Shown one piece after another: positions 24,559 to 33,742 of a stretch of DNA of 64,000 bases. The notes beneath the pieces are model-generated. The model saw nothing but the letters and a program-made list of their open reading frames with translations, searched no databases and was not told the DNA's origin. Each line of letters starts with the position of its first letter. The stretch's first letter is position 1. The stretch covers positions 1,984,001 through 2,048,000 of the forward strand of contig NZ_LT598653.1 of NCBI RefSeq assembly GCF_900078365.1. Reading direction: 5' to 3'. This stretch comes from an uncultured Sphingopyxis sp. Lineage in GTDB: Bacteria > Pseudomonadota > Alphaproteobacteria > Sphingomonadales > Sphingomonadaceae. The translations under genes were made by a program, and so were the position numbers.

Positions 24559-25968
24559 TTACCCAATCCGGTATGGCACCACGCCGCGCCGGTCGGGATC
24601 GACAAGGATGGGCCGGTCGCTCGGCGGGAAGGCGCGCTGGTCGCAATCGTCGCGCGGGCAGATGCGGCACGAGGAACCGATGCGCGTCGCGGCTCGCGGC
24701 GCGGCGACGTCCACACCGTCGGCATAGACGAAATCGGCGGCATATTGCGCCTCGCACCCCAGCGCGACGGCGTAGCGGCGCGGGGACCGCGCATAGCTTC
24801 CCGACGGTTTCACCAGCCCCTTCGCCATCGAGACATAGCGCAGGCCATCGGGCGTCTCGGCAAGCTGGAACAGGATGCGGTCGGGAATCGCCGCCGCCTC
24901 GTGGACGATCCACAGCGGGCAGGCGCCGCCGAAGCGCGCGAATTGCAGCCGCGTCGCCGAATGCCGCTTGGTGATATTGCCCGCCATGTCGACGCGGCAG
25001 AAGAACATGGGGATACCGCGCGCGCCGGGACGCTGGAGCGTCGAAAGGCGATGACACGCCTGCTCGAAGCTTACCCCATATTGAAGGCGCAGCCGGTCGA
25101 TGTCGTGCCGCACCGCGCGCGCGCTGGCGCGGAAGGGCGCATAAGGCATCAGCACCGCGCCCGCCGCATAGTTGGCGAGGCCGACGTGAAGCAACTGGCG
25201 GGCGGCGGCGGTGCGCAGCGGCGAGGCTTCGACCACGGCCGCGATTTCATCCGCCAAGGCCAGCGCGGCGAGCTGGTGCGCAAGCTGGAAGCGCCGGCTT
25301 TCGGCGGGCTGCGACGGATCGATGACGAGGTGGCGCATCGTCGCGTCGAAATCGCGCAGCGCCTGCGTCTGGCTGTAGACGATCGAAATGCCGAGCGCGT
25401 CGCGCAATCGCCGTTCGATGGCCTCGATCGCAGGCGAGGGGGCCTTTCCGCGCAATTGCCCTGCCAGCATCTCGGCGGCGCGGTCCAGCCGGTCGACATA
25501 ATTGCCCGCGTCGTGGAACCAGTCGCGCACCTCTTCCCATGGCAGCCGGCTGCCCTCCGCCGTGCCGCCGGTCAGCGCCTCGTCGATGATCTGGAGCCGC
25601 TGTCCCGCCCGGCGATAGGCCGCGTGGAGCGCGACGAACTGGTCGGCGAGTTGCGGTTGCTGGAGCGCGGCGCGTTCGAGCTGCTCAGGCGCGAGCGGAG
25701 CGGCAGCGAAGAGCGGATCGGCGGCCGCCTCGCGCAGCGCGCCCGCGCGGCGATCGCCCGCGCCGGCGGCGACCTCCTCCCATTCGAGCGGAAACAGCTT
25801 TTGCAGCCGGTCGAGCAGCGCGGGCGTCAGCGGGCGGTCGTCATGCTCGATCTGGCTGAGGTAGGAGGTCGAAATGCCGAGGGTTGCGGCGAACTCGGCC
25901 TGCTTGAGACCGCGCTCGGTACGGAGTTGGCGCAGGCGGCTGCCGGCGAAGATGCGTTGGCGGGTCAC
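24559..25968 (-). CDS. pccR: PccR-like short-chain acyl-CoA-responsive regulator (XRE HTH + IrrE-like domain)
   Basis: A 469-residue protein. An XRE helix-turn-helix occupies about residues 8-65 (LRQLRTERGLKQAEFAATLG, then STSYLSQIEHD). A central IrrE/ImmA-like domain follows (about 190-330), then a C-terminal DUF2083-type region with several cysteines near the end (SCRICPRDDC). This is the ScfR architecture, which includes PccR, the regulator of propionyl-CoA carboxylase in Rhodobacter, and RamB/MccR. It is divergent from pccB, and a cluster of TTTGCAA sites lies between them. A role in sensing propionyl-CoA-related metabolites is inferred from family and context. Confidence 0.88.
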   Translation of the reverse strand: MTRQRIFAGSRLRQLRTERGLKQAEFAATLGISTSYLSQIEHDDRPLTPALLDRLQKLFPLEWEEVAAGAGDRRAGALREAAADPLFAAAPLAPEQLERAALQQPQLADQFVALHAAYRRAGQRLQIIDEALTGGTAEGSRLPWEEVRDWFHDAGNYVDRLDRAAEMLAGQLRGKAPSPAIEAIERRLRDALGISIVYSQTQALRDFDATMRHLVIDPSQPAESRRFQLAHQLAALALADEIAAVVEASPLRTAAARQLLHVGLANYAAGAVLMPYAPFRASARAVRHDIDRLRLQYGVSFEQACHRLSTLQRPGARGIPMFFCRVDMAGNITKRHSATRLQFARFGGACPLWIVHEAAAIPDRILFQLAETPDGLRYVSMAKGLVKPSGSYARSPRRYAVALGCEAQYAADFVYADGVDVAAPRAATRIGSSCRICPRDDCDQRAFPPSDRPILVDPDRRGVVPYRIG

Positions 25969-25972
25969 AAAG

Positions 25973-26118
25973 CTTCTCCTCTCCCCTTGCGGGAGAGGAT
26001 ATGGAGGCTTGGCGGCAAAGCCGCCTAGCCGGAGTTGGAGAGGGGAAGCCCCCTCTCAAGACTTGCTGAGGCGACAAGTCGCCAAGCCAAGTCTTTCTCT
26101 CCCGCAAGGGGAGAGAAG
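25973..26118. repeat. Composite palindromic repeat (CTCTCCCCTTGCGGGAGAG family)
   Basis: The outer arms CTTCTCCTCTCCCCTTGCGG and CCGCAAGGGGAGAGAAG are inverted. An inner part (26005-26045) reads GGCTTGGC...GCCTAGCCGGAGTTGG and recurs inverted at 29234-29274. It separates the pccR start from the TTTGCAA array, which begins 3 bp later. The family shares its hairpin ends with the inverted repeats around the DUF559 gene at 53714-54134. Confidence 0.8.
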
Positions 26119-26120
26119 CG

Positions 26121-26168
26121 ATAGTTTGCAAACTATCACTTTGCAACTTTGCAATTTCGCATTTGCAT
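26121..26168 (+). promoter_or_regulatory. TTTGCAA site array, candidate PccR operator for pccB
   Basis: A perfect 16-bp palindrome ATAGTTTGCAAACTAT (26121-26136) is followed by TTTGCAA at 26140 and 26148, a degenerate TTTCGCA at 26155 and ATTTGCAT at 26161. It lies 52-99 bp upstream of the pccB ATG in the pccR-pccB divergent region. TTTGCAAA-type sites are, from memory, the reported recognition sequence of PccR in Rhodobacter sphaeroides. Confidence 0.7.
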
Positions 26169-26219
26169 CGCAGCGCCGACGAAGGCAGACGGCATCTTCC
26201 AGATCAACCGGAGAGCCGC

Positions 26220-27752
26220 ATGTCCGCCAATATCGCCGAAATGGAACGCCGCCGCGCCGCCGCCGTGCTGGGGGGCGGGCAGAAGCGCATCGATGCGCAG
26301 CATGCGAAGGGCAAGCTCACCGCGCGCGAGCGGCTCGACGTGCTGCTCGACGAAGGATCGTTCGAGGAACTCGATACCTATGTCGAGCATGATTGCGTCG
26401 ATTTCGGCATGCAGGACCAGAAGATCCCGGGCGACGGCGTCGTCACCGGATCGGGCACGATCAACGGCCGCCTCGTCTATGTCTTCAGCCAGGATTTCAC
26501 CGTCTTCGGCGGCTCGCTGTCGAAACGCCATGCAGAGAAGATCTGCAAGGTCATGGAAAAGGCGATGCTTGTCGGCGCGCCGGTAATCGGCCTCAACGAC
26601 AGCGGCGGCGCGCGCATTCAGGAGGGCGTCGCGTCGCTCGGCGGCTATGCCGACGTGTTCCAGAAGAATGTGCTCGCCTCGGGCGTGGTGCCGCAGATCA
26701 GCCTGATCATGGGCCCGTGCGCGGGCGGTGCGGTGTACAGCCCGGCGATGACCGACTTCATCTTCATGGTGAAGGATTCGAGCTACATGTTCGTCACCGG
26801 CCCCGACGTCGTCAAGACCGTCACCAACGAGGTCGTGACGCAGGAGGAACTCGGCGGCGCGATCACCCACACGACCAAAAGCTCGGTCGCCGATCTGGCG
26901 TTCGAGAACGACATCGAGGCACTGCTCGCGGCGCGCGACTTCTTCGACTATCTGCCCGAGAACAACCGCAGCGGCGTTCCCGTGCGCCCGACGAGCGACC
27001 CCTATGACCGCGCCGAGGAAAGCCTCGATACGCTGATCCCGCCCAATGCGAACCAGCCCTATGACATGCACGAGCTGATCCGCAAGACGGTCGACGAAGG
27101 CGATTTCTTCGAGGTGCAGCCGGCGCACGCGGGCAACATCATCTGCGGTTTCGGGCGCATCGAGGGTCGCACCATCGGCATCGTCGCGAACCAGCCGATG
27201 GTGCTCGCGGGGGTGCTCGACATCAATTCGTCGAAGAAGGCGGCGCGCTTCGTCCGCTTCTGCGACGCGTTCGAGATTCCGATCGTCACCTTCGTCGACG
27301 TTCCCGGCTTCCTGCCCGGCACCGCGCAGGAATATAACGGCATCATCAAGCATGGCGCGAAGCTGCTGTTCGCCTATGCCGAGGCGACGGTGCCCAAGAT
27401 CACGGTGATCACGCGCAAGGCCTATGGCGGCGCATACGACGTGATGGCGTCGAAGCATCTGCGCGGCGACCTCAACTATGCCTGGCCGACCGCCGAGATC
27501 GCGGTGATGGGCGCCAAGGGCGCGGTCGAGATCATCTTCCGCGCCGACATCGGCGATCCCGAAAAGATCGCGCAGCGGACGAAGGAATATGAGGACCGTT
27601 TTGCGAACCCGTTCGTCGCGGCGCAGCGGGGGTATATCGACGAGGTGATCTACCCGCACTCGACGCGGCGGCGGATCGCGCTGGGGCTCAGGAAGCTGCG
27701 CAACAAGCAGTTGGAGAATCCGTGGAAGAAGCACGACAATATTCCGCTGTAA
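26220..27752 (+). CDS. pccB: Propionyl-CoA carboxylase beta subunit
   Basis: A 510-residue carboxyltransferase subunit that moves CO2 from biotin to propionyl-CoA, giving (S)-methylmalonyl-CoA. Two crotonase-fold halves are recognisable: the N-terminal half with KLTARERLDVLLD and GGARIQEGV, the C-terminal half with FVDVPGFLPGT and KAYGGAYDVM. The length is that of PccB rather than AccD or MccB. ATG at 26220 follows GGAG. First gene of the propionyl-CoA locus; pairs with pccA at 34539. Confidence 0.95.
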   Translation: MSANIAEMERRRAAAVLGGGQKRIDAQHAKGKLTARERLDVLLDEGSFEELDTYVEHDCVDFGMQDQKIPGDGVVTGSGTINGRLVYVFSQDFTVFGGSLSKRHAEKICKVMEKAMLVGAPVIGLNDSGGARIQEGVASLGGYADVFQKNVLASGVVPQISLIMGPCAGGAVYSPAMTDFIFMVKDSSYMFVTGPDVVKTVTNEVVTQEELGGAITHTTKSSVADLAFENDIEALLAARDFFDYLPENNRSGVPVRPTSDPYDRAEESLDTLIPPNANQPYDMHELIRKTVDEGDFFEVQPAHAGNIICGFGRIEGRTIGIVANQPMVLAGVLDINSSKKAARFVRFCDAFEIPIVTFVDVPGFLPGTAQEYNGIIKHGAKLLFAYAEATVPKITVITRKAYGGAYDVMASKHLRGDLNYAWPTAEIAVMGAKGAVEIIFRADIGDPEKIAQRTKEYEDRFANPFVAAQRGYIDEVIYPHSTRRRIALGLRKLRNKQLENPWKKHDNIPL

Positions 27753-27760
27753 TTTCTGTC

Positions 27761-27834
27761 GTCACCCCGGACTTGATCCGAGGTCCATTTCTCCGGCGCC
27801 GCAAGAATGGACCTCGGATCAAGTCCGGGGTGAC
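27761..27834. repeat. Palindromic repeat (GTCACCCCGGACTTGATCCG family)
   Basis: The arms GTCACCCCGGACTTGATCCG and CGGATCAAGTCCGGGGTGAC are perfect inverted copies. A second copy is at 37216-37289. It starts 8 bp after the pccB stop. Confidence 0.88.
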
Positions 27835-27949
27835 GAAGGCGGTGAGGTTCGATTGTGACGACCGGCACATCCGATGCGCCGGGCTGGAGGCAAGAGCAGC
27901 AAGCGGCTAGGCTGCCGCGATGGTCTTGATTTTCCAATGAGGTTTGAAA

Positions 27950-28699
27950 ATGCGTAACGCCTTTCTCGCTCTTCTGATGGCTCCGGCCCTGCTGGCCGCG
28001 CCCGCCGCATCGGCGTTCGATCCCGACACGCCGGTCGGCGCGCCCAAGGAAGCGTTTCCGGTCGTGCTCGGCGATGACGAGGACACGACGATCGACGCCG
28101 CGTTCCGCGCCGCCTTCGCGCTTCCGAAAGGCGCCAAGGCGGAGGCCGAGCGGGTGATCGACGATCGCACCTATCATTTCCGTCCCGTTGCGATCCATCT
28201 GCTCGAAGATAATACCGGCGTGCTGCTGAGCGTCGGCGGGCTCGACGAGGCGGGACATAGCGAGGGCGGCCTCAACGCGATCCACTATCTGAAATCGAGC
28301 CCGACGGGCTGGGTGAAGCAGGGCGAATGGATCGACGTCGGCGCGGTCGGCACCGTGGGGAATGGCGCGACGAGCTGGGTCTTCACCAGCCTGCTTGGCC
28401 GCAATCCCTATCTGGTCACCCAAGGCGGCGGCGTGTGGCAGGGCTGCGCGATCGGCTCGGCGGTCGTCACCGAACTGACCCCTGATGGCCCCGTCGATCG
28501 CGGCGGCTTCACCGATTCGATGAGTTCGGGCGCCGGGATCGGTCAGACCGTACAGACCTATGACGGGCAGATCGTCGCTGCCGTTCCCGACAAGAGCTTT
28601 ACCGTCGCCTACACCGGCACGCGGTCGTTCAAGCAGCAATATGTGCTGAAGGACGGCAAATATGCGCTGGTCGGCAAGGACCAGGTTCCGGGTTGCTGA
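27950..28699 (+). CDS. Secreted protein of unknown function
   Basis: A 249-residue protein with a signal peptide ending near APAASA. Translation is best started at ATG 27950 (GAGG upstream); a TTG six bases earlier is possible. The mature part has an aromatic and glycine-rich pattern (VLLSVGGLDEAGHSEGG, TQGGGVWQGC) and ends in a cysteine. No family is recognised. It lies between pccB and the epimerase on the same strand, so it may belong to the same transcript, although a repeat precedes it. Confidence 0.7.
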   Translation: MRNAFLALLMAPALLAAPAASAFDPDTPVGAPKEAFPVVLGDDEDTTIDAAFRAAFALPKGAKAEAERVIDDRTYHFRPVAIHLLEDNTGVLLSVGGLDEAGHSEGGLNAIHYLKSSPTGWVKQGEWIDVGAVGTVGNGATSWVFTSLLGRNPYLVTQGGGVWQGCAIGSAVVTELTPDGPVDRGGFTDSMSSGAGIGQTVQTYDGQIVAAVPDKSFTVAYTGTRSFKQQYVLKDGKYALVGKDQVPGC

Positions 28700-28706
28700 G
28701 GAGAAG

Positions 28707-29150
28707 ATGATGAAACTGGGCCGCCTCAACCATATCGGCGTCGCGACGCCGTCGATCGCCGACAGCATCGTCTTTTACCGCGACGTGATGGGCGCCACGA
28801 AGATTCACGAGCCGTTCGACCTGCCAGAGCAGGGCGTGAAGGTGTGCTTCGTCGATACGCCGGGCGCCGATGGTGCGCTCAATGGCACGCAGATCGAGTT
28901 GGTCGAGCCGCTGCCCGGCAACACCTCGATCGCGGGCTTCCTCGAGAAGAACCCGGCGGGCGGCCAGCATCATATGTGCTACGAGGTGCCCGACATCCAC
29001 GCCGCCAAGGCGGAGTTCGAGGCGATGGGCAAGCGCGTGCTCGGGAGCCCAAGGATCGGGGCGCATGGGACGCTGATCTTCTTCGTCCATCCGCGCGACA
29101 TGGGCGGGGTGCTGACCGAGATCATGGAGACGCCGAAGGGGGCGCACTGA
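28707..29150 (+). CDS. mce: Methylmalonyl-CoA epimerase
   Basis: A VOC-fold metalloenzyme of 147 residues that interconverts (S)- and (R)-methylmalonyl-CoA, linking propionyl-CoA carboxylase to the mutase. Metal-ligand positions are seen in LNHIGVA near the start, QHHMCYEV in the middle, and the late LTEIME. GAGGAG precedes tandem ATGs at 28707 and 28710; either may be used. It is 7 bp after the secreted-protein stop. Confidence 0.95.
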   Translation: MMKLGRLNHIGVATPSIADSIVFYRDVMGATKIHEPFDLPEQGVKVCFVDTPGADGALNGTQIELVEPLPGNTSIAGFLEKNPAGGQHHMCYEVPDIHAAKAEFEAMGKRVLGSPRIGAHGTLIFFVHPRDMGGVLTEIMETPKGAH

Positions 29151-29157
29151 CTTATCA

Positions 29158-29303
29158 GCCCTCTCCCCTGAAGGGGAGAGGCGCGAGACTTGGGTCTGCG
29201 TAGCAGGCCCTAGTCGCAGCGGAGAGGGGGAGGCCCCTCTCCAACTCCGGCTAGGCAACAAGTTGCCAAGCCTTCGTATCCTCTCCCCTGAAGGAGAGAG
29301 GGC
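29158..29303. repeat. Composite palindromic repeat (CTCTCCCCTGAAGGGGAGAG family)
   Basis: Hairpin ends CCTCTCCCCTGAAGGGGAGA (left) and CCTCTCCCCTGAAGGAGAGA (right) flank a middle that includes CCAACTCCGGCTAGGCAAC (29234-29274), the inverse of the inner segment at 26005-26045. It fills the mce-mcm gap. Confidence 0.78.
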
Positions 29304-29316
29304 TGGGGACTAGATT

Positions 29317-31464
29317 ATGACCGACAAACCGACCCTCGACCAATGGGCCGCCGCCGCCGAGAAGGAAGTGAAGGGCAAGGACCTCACCTGGCACACGCCC
29401 GAGGGGATCGACGTCAAGCCGCTCTACACGGCCGAGGACGTGACCGCCGACCCCGGCCTGCCAGGCTTCGCGCCCTTCACGCGCGGGGTGCGCGCGTCGA
29501 TGTATGCGGGGCGGCCGTGGACGATCCGGCAATATGCGGGCTTTTCGACCGCCGAGGAATCGAACGCCTTTTATCGCCGCAATCTCGCGGCGGGGCAGAA
29601 GGGCCTCAGCGTCGCCTTCGACCTCGCGACGCACCGCGGCTATGACAGCGACCATCCGCGCGTCGTCGGCGACGTCGGCAAGGCGGGCGTCGCGATCGAC
29701 AGCGTCGAGGATATGAAGATCCTCTTCGATGGCATCCCGCTCGACCAGATGTCGGTTTCGATGACGATGAACGGTGCGGTGATCCCGATCCTCGCCTTCT
29801 TCATCGTCGCGGGCGAGGAGCAGGGGGTCGAGCGCAAATTGCTCGACGGGACCATCCAGAACGACATCCTCAAGGAGTTCATGGTCCGCAACACCTATAT
29901 CTACCCGCCCGAACCCTCGATGCGGATCATCTCGGACATCTTCGGCTACACCAGCCGCGAGATGCCCAAGTTTAACAGCATCTCGATCAGCGGCTATCAT
30001 ATGCAGGAAGCCGGCGCGACGCAGGTGCAGGAGCTCGCCTTCACCATCGCCGATGGCGCCGAATATGTGCGCTATGGCGTCGCCAGCGGGCTCGACATCG
30101 ACAAGTTCGCCGGGCGCCTGTCCTTCTTCTTCGCGATCGGCATGAATTTCTTCATGGAGATCGCCAAGCTGCGCGCGGCGCGCGTGCTGTGGCACCGCGT
30201 GATGACCAACCTCGGCGCGAAGGACGAACGCAGCAAGATGCTGCGGACCCACTGCCAGACGTCGGGCGTCTCGCTGACCGAGCAGGATCCCTACAACAAT
30301 GTCATGCGCACGACGATCGAGGCGATGGCGGCGATGCTCGGCGGGACGCAGAGCCTCCATACAAACGCGCTCGACGAGGCGATCGCGCTGCCCACCGATT
30401 TCTCGGCGCGCATCGCGCGCAACACGCAGATCGTCATCCAGGAAGAGACGGGGATGACCAAGGTCGTCGATCCGCTCGGCGGCTCCTATTATGTCGAGGC
30501 GCTGACGCAGGAGCTGGTCGACAAGGCGTGGGAGATCATCGAGCGCGTCGAGAAGGAAGGCGGCATGGCGAAGGCCGTCGCGGCGGGCTGGCCCAAGGCG
30601 ATGATCGAGACGGCGGCGGCGGCGCGGCAGGCGCGCGTCGATCGCGGCGACGATGTGATCGTCGGGGTGAACAAATATCGCCTGCAGGACGAGGATCTGC
30701 TCGAAACGCTCGAGGTCGACAACACGAAGGTGCGCGAGGCGCAGGTCGCGCGGATCAACAAGGTGAAGGCGAACCGCGACGAGGCGGCGTGCCAGTCGGC
30801 GCTCGATGCGCTGCGCAAGGCGGCCGCGGCGCCGCAGTCGATCGAAACCAATTTGCTCGCCCATGCCGTCGAAGCCGCCCGCGCCCGCGCGACGCTCGGA
30901 GAGATTTCGTCGGCGATGGAGGAAAGCTTCCAGCGTTACGGAACGCAGCCGACCCCGGTTAAGGGCGTCTATGCCGCGCCCTATGAGGGCGACAGCCGCT
31001 GGCAGCAGGTGCTCGACGGCGTCGCGGCGGTCGAGCGCCGCATGGGCCGCAAACCCAAATTGCTCGTCGCCAAGATGGGACAGGACGGGCACGACCGCGG
31101 CGCCAACGTCATCGCGTCGGCGTTCGGCGATATGGGCTTCGACGTCGTGTCGGGTCCGCTGTTCCAGACGCCCGAGGAGACGGTGGTGCTTGCGCTCGAC
31201 AGCGGCGTCGACGTCGTCGGCGCGTCGAGCCTCGCCGCCGGCCACAAGACCTTGATCCCCGAACTGATCGGCAAGCTGAAAGAGGCGGGGCGCGGCGACA
31301 TCAAGGTGATCGCGGGCGGGGTGATCCCGCCGCAAGATTATCAATATCTGCGCGACGCCGGGGTGCAGGGCATCTATGGCCCCGGCTCCAACGTGGTCGA
31401 ATGCGCCGCCGACGTGCTGCGCCTGCTCGGCCACAATATGCCGCCGCTGGAGGATGCCGCATGA
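29317..31464 (+). CDS. scpA: Methylmalonyl-CoA mutase, single-chain
   Basis: A 715-residue adenosylcobalamin enzyme that turns (R)-methylmalonyl-CoA into succinyl-CoA. The N-terminal TIM barrel spans about 1-550, with the SVSMTMNGAVIP and GGTQSLHTNALDEA blocks. The C-terminal B12-binding domain starts near 575 and carries the base-off ligand H592 in GQDGHDRG. Size is that of the large catalytic subunit, with the B12 domain attached. The stop overlaps the next ATG (ATGA). Confidence 0.97.
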   Translation: MTDKPTLDQWAAAAEKEVKGKDLTWHTPEGIDVKPLYTAEDVTADPGLPGFAPFTRGVRASMYAGRPWTIRQYAGFSTAEESNAFYRRNLAAGQKGLSVAFDLATHRGYDSDHPRVVGDVGKAGVAIDSVEDMKILFDGIPLDQMSVSMTMNGAVIPILAFFIVAGEEQGVERKLLDGTIQNDILKEFMVRNTYIYPPEPSMRIISDIFGYTSREMPKFNSISISGYHMQEAGATQVQELAFTIADGAEYVRYGVASGLDIDKFAGRLSFFFAIGMNFFMEIAKLRAARVLWHRVMTNLGAKDERSKMLRTHCQTSGVSLTEQDPYNNVMRTTIEAMAAMLGGTQSLHTNALDEAIALPTDFSARIARNTQIVIQEETGMTKVVDPLGGSYYVEALTQELVDKAWEIIERVEKEGGMAKAVAAGWPKAMIETAAAARQARVDRGDDVIVGVNKYRLQDEDLLETLEVDNTKVREAQVARINKVKANRDEAACQSALDALRKAAAAPQSIETNLLAHAVEAARARATLGEISSAMEESFQRYGTQPTPVKGVYAAPYEGDSRWQQVLDGVAAVERRMGRKPKLLVAKMGQDGHDRGANVIASAFGDMGFDVVSGPLFQTPEETVVLALDSGVDVVGASSLAAGHKTLIPELIGKLKEAGRGDIKVIAGGVIPPQDYQYLRDAGVQGIYGPGSNVVECAADVLRLLGHNMPPLEDAA

Positions 31465-32741
31465 CTGATATGAAACCCGAGACGCTGAGCGTTCACGCCG
31501 GCACCGCGCCCGATCCGACGACCAAGGCGCGGATCACGCCGATCTATCAGACCTCCTCCTATGTGTTCGACGATGTCGATCATGCCGCACGCCTGTTCAA
31601 CCTGCAGGAATTCGGGAACATCTACACCCGGATCATGAACCCGACGAACGGTGCGCTCGAAGGCAAGATCGCGGCGCTTGAGGGCGGGCAGGCGGCGCTG
31701 GCGGTGGCGTCGGGTCACGCCGCGCAATTCCTCGCTTTTCACACGCTGATGGAGCCAGGGTGCGAGATCGTCGCAGCGAAAAAGCTCTACGGCGGCTCGC
31801 TCAACCAGCTCGGGCAGAGCTTTCGCAAGATGGCGTGGACGACGCATTTCGTCGATGCCGACGATCCGGCGAATGTCGAGGCGGCGATCAATGAAAACAC
31901 CCGCGCCGTCTTCATCGAAAGCCTCGCCAATCCGGGCGGGGTCGTACAGGACATCGAGGCGATCGCGAAGATTGCGCATGACGCGGGCGTGCCGCTGATC
32001 GTCGACAACACGATGGCGACACCGATCCTCTGCCGTCCGATCGAGCATGGCGCCGACATCGTCGTCCACTCGACCACCAAATTCCTGAACGGCCACGGCA
32101 ATGCGATCGGCGGGGTGATCGTCGATGCGGGCAGCTTCGATTGGACGAAGGGCGGCAAATATCCGACGCTCAGCGAACCCAATGCCTCTTATCATGGGCT
32201 GACCTTTACCGAGGCGTTCGGGCCGCTGGCCTTCATCCTGGCGGCGCGCACGCTCGGCCTGCGCGATCTCGGCCCGGCGCTCGCGCCGATGAACGCCTTC
32301 CTCGCGCTCACGGGCATGGAGACGCTGGCGCTGCGTATGGAGCGGCATTGCGGCAATGCGCTGGCGCTCGCCAAATGGCTGCAGGCGCATCCGGCGGTAA
32401 GCTGGGTATCCTATGCGGGACTCGACGACAGCCCCTATCACGGGCTCGCGCAGACATATCTGGGCGGCAAGGGCGGCGCGGTGTTCACCTTCGGGCTGAA
32501 GGGCGGTTACGACGCGGGGGTCCGGCTCGTTTCGTCGGTCAAGCTGTTCAGCCACCTCGCCAACCTCGGCGACACGCGCTCGCTGATCATCCACCCCGCA
32601 TCGACCACGCACAGCCAGCTTTCGGAAGCCGAACTGGTCGAGGCCGGCGCCGGCCCCGACGTCGTGCGCGTGTCGGTGGGCATCGAACATATCGACGACA
32701 TCATCGCCGACCTGGCGCAAGCATTGGAGAGCATCGCATGA
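31461..32741 (+). CDS. O-acetylhomoserine sulfhydrylase / methionine gamma-lyase family enzyme
   Basis: A fold-I PLP enzyme of the Cys/Met metabolism family, 426 residues. The Schiff-base lysine is K207 in HSTTKFLNGHG. Length and the SVHAGTAPDP N-terminus match MetY-type O-acetylhomoserine aminocarboxypropyltransferase. It overlaps the mutase and bioB by 4 bp each. Coupling to a propionyl-CoA operon also fits a catabolic gamma-elimination of methionine or homocysteine to 2-oxobutyrate, which feeds propionyl-CoA; sequence alone does not decide between them. Confidence 0.85.
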   Translation: MTDMKPETLSVHAGTAPDPTTKARITPIYQTSSYVFDDVDHAARLFNLQEFGNIYTRIMNPTNGALEGKIAALEGGQAALAVASGHAAQFLAFHTLMEPGCEIVAAKKLYGGSLNQLGQSFRKMAWTTHFVDADDPANVEAAINENTRAVFIESLANPGGVVQDIEAIAKIAHDAGVPLIVDNTMATPILCRPIEHGADIVVHSTTKFLNGHGNAIGGVIVDAGSFDWTKGGKYPTLSEPNASYHGLTFTEAFGPLAFILAARTLGLRDLGPALAPMNAFLALTGMETLALRMERHCGNALALAKWLQAHPAVSWVSYAGLDDSPYHGLAQTYLGGKGGAVFTFGLKGGYDAGVRLVSSVKLFSHLANLGDTRSLIIHPASTTHSQLSEAELVEAGAGPDVVRVSVGIEHIDDIIADLAQALESIA

Positions 32742-33742
32742 GCGAGACCCGCAACGACTGGACGCGCGAAGAAATCGCCGAACTGTTCGACCTGCCGTTC
32801 GACGAACTGATGTGGGAGGCGCAGGGCGTTCACCGGCGCCATCATGCACGGGGTGAGGTGCAGCTTTGCACCTTGCTTTCGATCAAGACCGGCGGATGCG
32901 TCGAGGATTGCGGCTATTGCTCGCAGTCGAAGAGCGCCGACAGCGGCCTCAAGGCCACGAAGCTGATGGACGTGCGTGCGGTGTTGCAGGCCGCGGCGCA
33001 GGCGAAGGACGCGGGCTCGAAGCGTTTCTGCATGGGCGCGGCGTGGCGCAACCCCAAGGACCGTGACATGCCGGCGATCGTCGAGATGATCGAGGGCGTG
33101 CGCCAGATGGGCATGGAAACCTGCATGACGCTGGGGATGCTCACGAAGGAGCAGGCGCAGACGCTCGCGGTCGCAGGGCTCGACTATTACAACCACAATA
33201 TCGACACGAGCCCGGAGAATTACGCGAACATCATCTCGACGCGGACCTTTCAGGACCGGCTCGACACGCTCGAGGAAGTGCGGAACGCCGGGATCAACGT
33301 CTGCTCGGGCGGGATCGTCGGGCTGGGCGAGACGCGCGCTGATCGCGTCGGCTTCATCCACGCCCTCGCGACGCTCGAACGCCATCCCGAAAGCGTGCCG
33401 GTCAATGCGCTGGTGCCGGTGAAGGGCACCGTGCTCGGCGACATGCTCGCCGACACGCCGCTCGCGAAGATCGACGACATCGAGTTCGTCCGCACCATCG
33501 CGGTCGCCCGCATCACCATGCCGAAATCGATGGTCCGCCTGTCGGCGGGCCGCGAGAGCATGTCGGAAGCGACGCAGGCGCTCTGCTTCATGGCGGGCGC
33601 GAACAGCATTTTCACCGGCGACAAGCTGCTGACGACTGCGAACGCGGGCGACAATGCCGACGCCGCGCTGTTCGCGAAGCTGGGGATCGTGCCGATGGTC
33701 AGCGAAGAACCGATGCGTGCGCAGACGGAGGCGGCGGAATGA
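32738..33742 (+). CDS. bioB: Biotin synthase
   Basis: A radical-SAM enzyme of 334 residues that inserts sulfur into dethiobiotin. The 4Fe-4S cysteines are C54, C58 and C61 in GGCVEDCGYC. Later blocks YNHNIDTSPE and the KxxVRLSAGR segment are intact. It overlaps the upstream and downstream genes by 4 bp. Biotin is the cofactor of the PccA subunit made from this locus. Confidence 0.97.
   Translation: MSETRNDWTREEIAELFDLPFDELMWEAQGVHRRHHARGEVQLCTLLSIKTGGCVEDCGYCSQSKSADSGLKATKLMDVRAVLQAAAQAKDAGSKRFCMGAAWRNPKDRDMPAIVEMIEGVRQMGMETCMTLGMLTKEQAQTLAVAGLDYYNHNIDTSPENYANIISTRTFQDRLDTLEEVRNAGINVCSGGIVGLGETRADRVGFIHALATLERHPESVPVNALVPVKGTVLGDMLADTPLAKIDDIEFVRTIAVARITMPKSMVRLSAGRESMSEATQALCFMAGANSIFTGDKLLTTANAGDNADAALFAKLGIVPMVSEEPMRAQTEAAE

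Noticed and set aside
29151..29316. Cobalamin riboswitch before the B12-dependent mutase
   Set aside because: The leader is filled by a dispersed palindromic repeat; no B12-box-like conserved core was seen.
26136..31434. Very long open frames on the minus strand opposite pccB and the mutase gene
   Set aside because: They are antisense to strongly recognised genes, have Arg/Asp/His-rich low-complexity translations typical of GC-rich codon shadows, and lack family similarity.
31440..31465. SAM riboswitch before the Met/Cys-family enzyme
   Set aside because: There is no leader: the ATG overlaps the preceding stop codon.
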